A stretch of DNA of 64,000 nucleotides from Taibaiella sp. (GTDB taxonomy: Bacteria; Bacteroidota; Bacteroidia; Chitinophagales; Chitinophagaceae), in assembly GCA_019638495.1 (NCBI GenBank), contig JAHBTQ010000003.1, positions 248,001-312,000 of the forward strand, given 5' to 3'. Below, piece by piece: positions 55,901 through 62,186 of the stretch. The stretch's first letter is position 1; the number at the start of each line of letters is the position of its first letter. The position numbers and the translations under genes were made by a program. Under the pieces are notes generated by a model that was not told where the DNA came from, searched no databases, and saw only the letters and a list, made by a program, of their open reading frames with translations.

Positions 55901-58900
55901 CAGTTGGCCTGGTTTCATTCCTGAATACAACCGGTGGACAGTTTATTCCTGCCGGTACCTACAAGACAGTTACTTGTACCAATACAAGTGGCACAAACAC
56001 AGCGGTAGGTGCAATTTCCTGTAGCGGTACGATCACTACCAATGCTGCAGGCGGCACCCTGGATATGACCACATTCGATCTTTCGGCAGCTGCTGTAACC
56101 AACGTAGGTACCCTGCGCACGCAGAGCACTTCGGGTACGCCGATTCCGTCTGGCCTTACAATAGCCGGCACAGTTACTTATGATGCAACGACTGGTGGCC
56201 AGACGATAGTACCTGAGACTTCTTATGCTAACATGACACTTAGCAACTCCAGTGGCACAAATACTGCCGGTGGTAATATCGTGGTGAATACGCTCCTTAC
56301 TACCGGAAGTGGCACAGCTGTTTTTGATCTGGCAGCTAATACCCTTACCGGCACAGGCCTCACTCCTGCTGGCGGCGGCAAGATAACTACACAGAACACC
56401 AGCGCAGCACCGATAAAAACCGGTCTGACTTGGACTCAGGAAATAGAGTACAATAATCCTACCGGTGGACAGACAATTGTAAACGGCACTTATAGTGGCG
56501 GTCTTACAAACAGCAACACTTCAGGTACAAATACGCTTGCTGCAGCTTCTGCTCCTACAGTAAATGGTAACCTGACGCTTACTGCTGGCTCTGCACTTTC
56601 TGATAACGACCGTACATTGACTGTGAGCGGAAACATCCTGGGTACAGGTTCGCATGCGGCCAGCACCTCCGGCCGCATCACGATGACCGGCGCAGGCGCT
56701 ACGATTTCGGGTGCAACCCTTGGTAACGTTACGCTCAACAATGCAACAGGCTTCAGCCTCTCTGGGTCGCCTACCGTGAATGGTACGCTTACACTTACTT
56801 CAGGCAGGCTTACACTTGGTGCTAACAACCTTACTCTTGGCACATCGGCACCTGCTATCGCAGGTACTTTGAGCTCGTCTAACATGATCGTAGCTACAGG
56901 CGGTGGAGAAGTGCGTAAGAACTTCTCAGCCACAGGCTCTTATCTGTTCCCGGTTGGTGATGGCACTGGCCCTAACTACTCGCCAGCTACGGTGAACGTA
57001 GGCAGCGGTACACCGGGTGGCGCAGCTTATGTGGGTGTAAGTGTTGCAAATTCTAAACATCCACAGAACGCAAATACAACTGATTATCTGAATCGTTACT
57101 GGACAGTGAATGTAAATGACTTTGCTGGCTCAGATTATACGTTCACAGGTACCTATGTAGACGGTGATATCGTTGGTACAGAAACTTCGATCAGCAACGG
57201 TCGCTACAACGGTTCATTGCCGTGGGTTCGCACTGGAGCAGTAACTGCTGCGTCAAACCAGGTAAACCTTGCAAGTGTTACAGACGCTACAGTGGCTTTC
57301 ACAGGTCTCAGTGGCAGCAACCCAACAGTTAACATTACACCTGCTTCACCAACTACTTGTTCTGGTGTTGGTCAGGCACTTACTGCAAACGGCTCGGGCG
57401 ACCCTACGCTTACCTATTCCTGGGCGCCATCTACCGGGCTGTCTGCTACTACGGGTGCAAACGTAACTGCTACGATATCTACTACGGTTGCAACAACACA
57501 GGAATACACTGTAACTGTTACTGACGGTAACGGCTTTACAAATACAGCTACAGTGACTGTAAGTGTGAACCCTGGTCCAACCATTACCGGTCCGGCTATG
57601 GTATGTAACGGTACTACGAACACGCTGAATGCTACACCGGCAGGTGGTGCATGGACGTCAAGCAACGTAGTGATTGCCACTGTAAATGCTGGTACCGGTG
57701 AAGTAACCGGAAACTCAGGCGGCACTGCAAATATTACTTATACTGACCTGAATGGTTGTCAGTCTTCAACTCAGGTAACAGTTACCGCTGTGCTTCCAGC
57801 CATCACGGGTCCGGTAGGTGCTTGTGAGGGTGGTTCAACAGCCACGCTTGCAAATACAGTGTCCGGTGGCACCTGGAGTAGTTCGGCGCCTGCCACGGGT
57901 TCCATAGATCCTGTATCCGGTGTTGCAACAGCACTTGTAGCGGGTAATACTACGATCACTTATTCGGTAAATACTGGTTGTTACGTCACGCGTACGTTTG
58001 TTGCCTACGCTAATCCCGCTCCGATTTCGGGATTGTTTACTATGTGCGAAGGCATCTACACACAATATAACAGTACCATAGGAGGTAGCGGTACATGGAT
58101 CAGCAGCAATACGGGTGTAATGACCATAAATAGCAGCTCAGGTATCGGTACCGGTGTTGGCTTGGGTACTTCGATAATTACTTATCGTATACCTACCACA
58201 GGTTGTCAGGCTACACAGGAAATAACAGTGAATCCTACTCCTACAGCTATTACAGGTGGAAACGTCGTTTGTGCCGGTTCAACACTGTCGCTCGCAAGCA
58301 CACCAACCGGTGGTACATGGACAAGCCATAATACGGAAGCTTCGACAATCGATCTCAATACAGGTGTTCTTACCGGCGTGGCGGGTGGTTCGTCAAACGT
58401 GACCTACCAGATGTCAACCGGATGTAAGGCTGTTATCAATGTGACTACTAATCCTCTTCCTGCAGCAATTCTTGGCTCGCCGCTTATATGTATAGGAGGT
58501 ACTACAACGTTAAGCTCTGCTACAGCAGGTGGCGCATGGACGAGCACGGTGCCGTCGGTTGCCACTGTTTCAAGTGGTGGTCTGGTGACATCTGTCGGTA
58601 CAGGTAACACTACCATCAGCTATACCCTTGGCACAGGCTGTGCCGTTACTGTTGAAGTGACTGTAGTTGCTATGCCAGGGTCTTCAACTGGCACTGCGCA
58701 GGTTTGTGTAGGAGGTTCTACGACGCTGACAAACGGTATTGGCGGCGGCACATGGAGCAGCAGCAATACGGCACGCGCCACAGTGGGTGCGTCTACAGGC
58801 GTAGTAACTGGTGTCTCCACCGGTACAGCAAACATCACTTATACTGTTTCAGGCGGTGGTTGCTACACGGTTACAGAAGTGACAGTTGATGCAACGCCGA

Positions 58901-61900
58901 GTGCTATTACAGGTACTGCTCACGCATGTGTTGGGCTGACTTCAACGCTTTCACACGCAAGTGGTGGCGGTACATGGTCTTCTACAAATACCTCGATTGC
59001 TACAGTTAATCCGTCTACGGGCGTGGTTACTGCTGTGGCTGCAGGCGCTACACTGATTACATACCAGGTGTCAGCTACATGTTTGGTAACACAGAGCTTC
59101 ACATCTAATCCGGTGCCGGCTGCAATAACTGGTACCGCATTGGCCTGCGTTGGTACAACAACTACACTGGCTGATGCTACACCGGAAGGCACATGGAGCA
59201 GTAGCAGCACAGGCGTTGCTGGTGCAAACTCTGTAACTGGTGTAGTTACTGGTATCGGTGCTGGTAATGCAAATATTAGCTACATCTTGCCTTCTGGTTG
59301 CTACGCGATTCAGGAAGTTACTATCAACGCGGCGCCTTCTGCCATTACTGGAACGCTGGCAATTTGTGATGGTGCAAGCACAACGCTGAGCTGCACTCCG
59401 GGCGGTGGTACATGGGCTAGCGGCAACACGGGTGTCGCTACAATAAATGCTACGACTGGAGATGTAACCACCGTTACATCCGGAACATCTACTATTAGTT
59501 ATACGAATACATCCGGTTGCATTTCTACAGCAGTACTTACTGTGGGGGCTATGCCTGCGGCAATTTCAGGTACACTCACATTGTGCAATGGTAGCACCAC
59601 AACGCTCACCAATTCTACAGGCGGTGGCACTTGGACCAGCTCAAACGGAGCGGTTGCGACAGTAGGTTCTTCTTCTGGTGTTGTCACCGGCACGGGTGTG
59701 GGTAACAGCACCATCAGCTACAATCATAGCGGTGGCTGTGTTGTTACCGCAGTTGTTACGGTTGATGCCGGTGTAAGTCCTATTACAGGTAGCCTTTCTA
59801 TCTGTGTGGGTGGCTCCAGCACTTTGGCTGACGTCGACGGTGGCGGCACCTGGACATCGAGCAACACTTCAGTTGCTACGGTAGGTTCAGCGACAGGCGT
59901 CGTTACCGGAACGGGTGCGGGAAATGCTACTATATCTTACAACACGGGATCATCTTGTTATGCTACAGCAGTTGTTTCAGTAGCGGCAGCCCCAGCCGCC
60001 ATTACTGGTTCTGGTAATGTCTGTCTTGGTCAAACTATTACACTCTCGCATGTTGACGGTGGTGGCACTTGGTCCAGCAGCAATCCGGCTGTTGGCACTG
60101 TGAATTCAGCTACAGGTGTTGTTGGAGGTGTTACCGTTGGTGCTACCACTATCACCTATACTCCTAGCGCAGGCTGCTTCACTACCAAGTATATAAATGT
60201 CCTTGCATTACCGGCAGCCATTTCTGGTAGCTTGTCTATCTGCGAAGGTGGCTACACAACGCTCACTAGTTCGGCATTCCCGGGCACCTGGAGCAGCAGC
60301 ACTCCTTCTGTTGCCACTATTGGCTCTGCTACCGGTATCATCACTGGTGTTGCAGCGGGTAATACAACGGTTACATTTACTTTGAATTCTTCCGGTTGTT
60401 ATAACACAGCTGTTGCAACGGTTAACCCGCTGCCGGCAGTTATTTCAGGCGGTAACATTTGCCTTGGATCTACAGTTACTTATACTAATGCTACCGGTGG
60501 CGGTACATGGAGCAGCAGCAACAGCTCAGTGGCGTCGATTGGTTCGGCTACCGGTACTGCAACAGGTGTAGCAACCGGTGGTGCAACAATTTACTATACG
60601 TTGTCTACTGGCTGTCTTCGTTCTAAGGCTGTTACTGTTAACCCACTTCCTGCTTATACATCAGGTACGCTTACATACTGTCCTTCCGGCACTGCAACCT
60701 TGACAAACTCAACGGGTGGTGGTGCATGGACCAGCGATAACGTGGCTGCAACAATTTCAGGTGCAGGTCTTGTAACGGCTACTACTCCGGGCACTTCGCT
60801 CATCAGTTACACGCTTGGTACTGGTTGTGCACGTACCTCGGTAGTTACGGTCAATGCTGCACTCGCTGCCAATACTGGCAATGCATCTATCTGTGTAGGT
60901 GGCACTACAACGTTGGCAAATGCCACCGGCGGTGGTACGTGGTCTAGCAGTGTCACAGCGAACGCTACAGTTAGTTCCAGCACTGGTGTTGTTACCGGTG
61001 TTGCAGCTGGTACAAGCAATATCTCGTATATTATCAGCAGTGCAGCTGGTTGTAACAGTGTAACTCAGGTTACAGTGAATGCGGCACCTGCCTCTATTAC
61101 CGGCACCCTTTCAGTATGTGTTGGTGCAACGACAACTCTTAGTCACCCCGTAGGTGGTGGTACATGGAGCACTACGAACACTTCAATCGCAACTGTGGGT
61201 TCTACTGACGGTATCGTTACAGGTGTGGCATCTGGTTATGCGACAATGACGTATGTGCTTTCTCCTGGTTGTTACAAGACGGGAGTAGTTACTGTGAAGG
61301 CGCTACCTTATGCTATCACGGGTACAACTTCGCTCTGCACTGGAACTGGCTCAACGCTATATTGTTCTCCTGCTTACGGCACATGGAGCAGCTCTGCACC
61401 TGCAACTGCAAACATCAATTCCTCTTCGGGAGCGATTACTCCATATGCAGCGGGTACAGCTACTATCACTTACACCGGTACAAACGGCTGTAGGCGCACG
61501 ACCGATGTGACAGTTAACACTTCGCCTGCGGCTATTACAGGTGCTTCAACTGTTGCGGTGGGTGGTAATACTACGCTCTCAAACAGTACACCTTCTGGTA
61601 CATGGACTAGTACAAATACGGCCAAGGCTACTGTAGGTGCGGCAGATGGTATTGTTAATGGTGTCTCTACTGGTTCTTCGTACATCGTGTACACGATAGC
61701 TAACGGTTGCTACGCGTATAAGTTGATTACCGTTACAGCTTCAAAGCCTGGCGGAAACGGCTACTTCGAGTCTGATCGCAAGCTCATCCTTTCGGTATTC
61801 CCGAATCCAACCAACGGCGCACTGACGATCGAAGCTCCGGCTAAGGGTATCTTCGTGGTTTACGCGCTTGATGGCAAGAAGGTTGCAGAGTATACTGTTA

Positions 61901-62016
61901 CATCAGCAGTTACGAATATTGTTCTGCCTAAGGAACTGGCAGCGGGTGCATATATGTGCCGCTTCAACCAGGAAGATGGTGAGAGCACTATTATCAAACT
62001 GTGGTACCAGCCATAG
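49927..62016 (+). CDS. Giant (4029 aa) T9SS-exported repeat protein, adhesin-like
   Basis: Order by residue: signal peptide 1-20 (ends AHATD); a beta-helix-like N-domain (about 25-200); 22 units of about 90 residues, each with a (T/A)GGQ-x4-GTY core, an N(T/S)SGTN turn and a P-x-GK-x-W element (about 200-2260); a linker with FPVGDGTGPN and YLNRYWTVNVND (about 2260-2455); a PKD-like segment ending YTVTVTDGNG (about 2455-2545); 19 units of about 73 residues, each with ITG-x4-C, GGTW(S/T)SSN, TGVVTG and a second Cys near the end (about 2551-3940); and a T9SS type A tail with VFPNPTNG (about 3948-4029). The second array resembles bacterial Ig-like (Big_2) domains. It is probably a long surface adhesin or filament, with substrate unknown. 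The gene is intact, single-frame and flanked by terminators. Confidence 0.9.
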   Translation: MKRLLSFLLPLCLVTIGAHATDFYSQGATAANTAANWNTATDGSGTAAVAGDFTTAGNVWHIQSAMTLSANWAITGDLVIEATGSFAPLTRTVSIGGNYTNSGTFTRATSTMNFTSTSAGNTLSGAMTGGNAFYNLTFNGVGGAWTFGGNSAEVANTFTITNGTVTAPSTTLTVARNFAKAAAGGFVHNSGTVELNGTLTQTIPTSATTFNNLHLSNTGATITGNANITIDGALTIDASVTFSTSGSLAGAFTLTHNGSFLTSATVNPAFPSGLTWVGDVTFSRTNGGQFIPSGTFNNLSFNNTTGTNTAVGDITVNGTLTTTTGASGTFSMSTFQLIDGGAMTVVNNGRISTANTANPPIPTGKDWSGTTGLVTFNSTTGGQTIPAGTYNSLTSSNTSGTNSVSSGVTVNGTLTYGGGAAGIVDLGTNTIAGTFTPAGTGILSTDNTSGTPLPTGKSWTGTVRYNNSTGGQTIVDGTYTSLNSNNSSGTNTASNDLAVSATLTVASGGTLELGTFLLTGITTTSGTGTIRTSNTTAAPIPTGKTWAPTVEYYATTGGQTIMAGTYTNGLVMSNTSGTNTASGNLVANSVLTISNAGSTLDMGTSTLTGTLSSITNNGTILTANTSATPVASGKNWNGSGTIEYTVLGGGQTVMAGTYNALVLDNTSGINDASNDITVNTSLVTTAGGTFRFNNVGFQLLGGFTASHSGILETICTVTPAIPAGKTWGGTVLYSRAAGAQELPAGTYNNVIFQNTSGTNTVTGTITVNAAFTTTSGGILNMSTFQLLDGGALAVTNDGRINTSCTADPALPSGQDWSGTTGIVNYALTTGNQFIPGGTFGTLLCSNTSNTNTVDGDITVTTSLQTSGGAGGTLDMGTNQLSGAFTPSGLGTLKTQRTGAAPVPAGKSWTGTVNYNNATGGQTIMAGTYTSLTSGNTSGTNAAGGDFSASGVLTYTAGGILDMGVNSILSVGTLSGTGTLRTQSLSGTALPAGESWTGTVEYNAATGLQTIAQGTYSSLLLSNTSGANTAGGNLVVSSGLELTNVGATMNMDVFTLTGGLATITNNGTIQTANTSATPIASGKNWNGTGSVEYTVPAGGQTVMAGTYNALVLDNSSGTNSASNDITVNTSLVTTAGGTFLFNNGGYQLLGSFTPTHNGILSTICTVNPAIPSGLTWGGTILYSSTGGAQELPAGTYNNVTFANTSGTNTVTGTITVNGTLTTTTGTGVINMSTSQLLDGGALVVVNNGRINTSCTSNPALPTGKDWTGTTGTVNFALTTGGQFVPGGSYKTLLCSNTSGTNTVVGGTVDVSGGVFTYANNAAANIDFGTNLLTGSFTTAGAGTLNTQNLSSAPVPTGKTWSGRVSYDAATGGQTVMAGTYTGGLIMGNSSGTQTAEGNFAVNGIITTTSGGTLEMGTNQITGNPSTITNDGTIRLGALASAIPASENWAGSGTVVYTQTTGAQSVITGTYNNLTLLNTSGTNSASGDITVGGTLTTTAGGTFEFNNTGFELIGAGMTVSHAGILRTLSTATLPIPTGKTWGGTVEYIRTTGGQNLPAGTYNILTLDNTSGTVTAGGDVAVNTTLTTTSGGTLAMAANQLTGAMTPTNNGTITTTSTADPAIPSGKDWTGTTGAVGFARTTGGQFAPAGTYKTLAFANTSGTNTVNGDISVSTSFAKTGANAAAILDMGTNQLTGAFSVVATSTGVLRTQNTSATPIPVGLSWPGTTAYDNLTGGQTVVQGTYATLRLDNTSGNNSAGGALVVNTALSLTDAGSSLDMGTFAMSGTMTTVSNAGTVKTSNTSATPFTAGRTWNGTGTLEYSLTTGGQTLMSATFNNNVVMLNSSGTNTATANLTMNAGLTTTAGGTFNMATFTLSGATLTPTHNGKLQTSSTSNPPFPASKTWGGEIEYTRINGGQVVPAGTYNNLTFDHTSGSTIATGDVTVDGALVTTSGGTLTMSANQLAGALTSVTNNGTITTTSTANPSLPAGKNWTGTVGLVSFLNTTGGQFIPAGTYKTVTCTNTSGTNTAVGAISCSGTITTNAAGGTLDMTTFDLSAAAVTNVGTLRTQSTSGTPIPSGLTIAGTVTYDATTGGQTIVPETSYANMTLSNSSGTNTAGGNIVVNTLLTTGSGTAVFDLAANTLTGTGLTPAGGGKITTQNTSAAPIKTGLTWTQEIEYNNPTGGQTIVNGTYSGGLTNSNTSGTNTLAAASAPTVNGNLTLTAGSALSDNDRTLTVSGNILGTGSHAASTSGRITMTGAGATISGATLGNVTLNNATGFSLSGSPTVNGTLTLTSGRLTLGANNLTLGTSAPAIAGTLSSSNMIVATGGGEVRKNFSATGSYLFPVGDGTGPNYSPATVNVGSGTPGGAAYVGVSVANSKHPQNANTTDYLNRYWTVNVNDFAGSDYTFTGTYVDGDIVGTETSISNGRYNGSLPWVRTGAVTAASNQVNLASVTDATVAFTGLSGSNPTVNITPASPTTCSGVGQALTANGSGDPTLTYSWAPSTGLSATTGANVTATISTTVATTQEYTVTVTDGNGFTNTATVTVSVNPGPTITGPAMVCNGTTNTLNATPAGGAWTSSNVVIATVNAGTGEVTGNSGGTANITYTDLNGCQSSTQVTVTAVLPAITGPVGACEGGSTATLANTVSGGTWSSSAPATGSIDPVSGVATALVAGNTTITYSVNTGCYVTRTFVAYANPAPISGLFTMCEGIYTQYNSTIGGSGTWISSNTGVMTINSSSGIGTGVGLGTSIITYRIPTTGCQATQEITVNPTPTAITGGNVVCAGSTLSLASTPTGGTWTSHNTEASTIDLNTGVLTGVAGGSSNVTYQMSTGCKAVINVTTNPLPAAILGSPLICIGGTTTLSSATAGGAWTSTVPSVATVSSGGLVTSVGTGNTTISYTLGTGCAVTVEVTVVAMPGSSTGTAQVCVGGSTTLTNGIGGGTWSSSNTARATVGASTGVVTGVSTGTANITYTVSGGGCYTVTEVTVDATPSAITGTAHACVGLTSTLSHASGGGTWSSTNTSIATVNPSTGVVTAVAAGATLITYQVSATCLVTQSFTSNPVPAAITGTALACVGTTTTLADATPEGTWSSSSTGVAGANSVTGVVTGIGAGNANISYILPSGCYAIQEVTINAAPSAITGTLAICDGASTTLSCTPGGGTWASGNTGVATINATTGDVTTVTSGTSTISYTNTSGCISTAVLTVGAMPAAISGTLTLCNGSTTTLTNSTGGGTWTSSNGAVATVGSSSGVVTGTGVGNSTISYNHSGGCVVTAVVTVDAGVSPITGSLSICVGGSSTLADVDGGGTWTSSNTSVATVGSATGVVTGTGAGNATISYNTGSSCYATAVVSVAAAPAAITGSGNVCLGQTITLSHVDGGGTWSSSNPAVGTVNSATGVVGGVTVGATTITYTPSAGCFTTKYINVLALPAAISGSLSICEGGYTTLTSSAFPGTWSSSTPSVATIGSATGIITGVAAGNTTVTFTLNSSGCYNTAVATVNPLPAVISGGNICLGSTVTYTNATGGGTWSSSNSSVASIGSATGTATGVATGGATIYYTLSTGCLRSKAVTVNPLPAYTSGTLTYCPSGTATLTNSTGGGAWTSDNVAATISGAGLVTATTPGTSLISYTLGTGCARTSVVTVNAALAANTGNASICVGGTTTLANATGGGTWSSSVTANATVSSSTGVVTGVAAGTSNISYIISSAAGCNSVTQVTVNAAPASITGTLSVCVGATTTLSHPVGGGTWSTTNTSIATVGSTDGIVTGVASGYATMTYVLSPGCYKTGVVTVKALPYAITGTTSLCTGTGSTLYCSPAYGTWSSSAPATANINSSSGAITPYAAGTATITYTGTNGCRRTTDVTVNTSPAAITGASTVAVGGNTTLSNSTPSGTWTSTNTAKATVGAADGIVNGVSTGSSYIVYTIANGCYAYKLITVTASKPGGNGYFESDRKLILSVFPNPTNGALTIEAPAKGIFVVYALDGKKVAEYTVTSAVTNIVLPKELAAGAYMCRFNQEDGESTIIKLWYQP
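50785..52137 (+). repeat. Higher-order block 1 (units A-B-C-D-E) of the 90-residue repeat
   Basis: Measured from the Gly-x-Gln anchor of the first A unit to that of the next: 1353 bases, 451 residues, five units. Type A is recognised by STFQL-x-DGGA and P-x-GKDW, D by SITNNGTI, E by KTWGG. Confidence 0.75.
52138..53481 (+). repeat. Higher-order block 2 (A-B-C-D-E)
   Basis: 1344 bases, 448 residues, five units in the same order as block 1. Its A unit has AQELPAGTYNNV, repeated in block 3. Confidence 0.75.
53482..54573 (+). repeat. Higher-order block 3 (A-B-D-E, unit C missing)
   Basis: 1092 bases, 364 residues, four units. Unit B runs directly into a D-type unit, so a C-type unit of about 87 residues is absent relative to blocks 1 and 2. 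Confidence 0.7.
54574..55659 (+). repeat. Higher-order block 4 (A-B-D-E, unit C missing)
   Basis: 1086 bases, 362 residues, four units in the same order as block 3, which suggests that the four-unit block itself was duplicated after unit C was lost. Confidence 0.7.
55660..56550 (+). repeat. Higher-order block 5 (partial: A-B, then C-like and D-like)
   Basis: Starts with a clear A unit (anchor at 55660) and B unit; the next two units are more diverged and only tentatively C and D. The D-like unit shares the two-residue insertion GTYSGGL with the D units of blocks 1 and 3. The array ends at about 56550. Confidence 0.55.
57577..61740 (+). repeat. Array of 19 Ig-like (Big_2-type) repeats of about 73 residues
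   Basis: Each unit reads ITG-x4-C(V/E/N)G, TTTL, GGTWSSSN, VATV, TGVVTG, ITY, GC and VTV. Most have two Cys about 50 residues apart. The last unit (from about 61534) has Val in place of the first Cys. Units 9 and 18 have an extra Cys (LSCTPG, LYCSPAYG). Confidence 0.8.
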
Positions 62017-62033
62017 TCTTTAAGTTTCGTATT

Positions 62034-62064
62034 AGAAAGGGCCACCGATGAGGTGGCCCTTTCT
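62034..62064 (+). terminator. Terminator of the giant gene
   Basis: Perfect 13-bp stem (AGAAAGGGCCACC with GGTGGCCCTTTCT), loop GATGA, 18 bases after the stop codon. Confidence 0.9.
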
Positions 62065-62133
62065 GCTTTTTGTAGCTCCTGGTTGCTTGAACGGCATTGA
62101 GAATAATCAATCCTATTCTGTAGTGTTGGTGCA

Positions 62134-62170
62134 TAAGAAAAGCCCGGTTGGTTATACCGGGCTTTTCTTA
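62134..62170 (-). terminator. Terminator of the GH92 gene (minus strand)
   Basis: Perfect 15-bp stem (TAAGAAAAGCCCGGT with ACCGGGCTTTTCTTA), just after the GH92 stop at 62187. Together with the previous hairpin it insulates the two convergent genes. Confidence 0.85.
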
Positions 62171-62186
62171 TCCTTATTTGCTTAAA

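Noticed and set aside
50785..61740. CRISPR array, because of many evenly spaced similar segments
   Set aside because: The period is 220-270 bases, the frame is open throughout, and repeats are protein-level with silent differences, not identical short DNA repeats with spacers.
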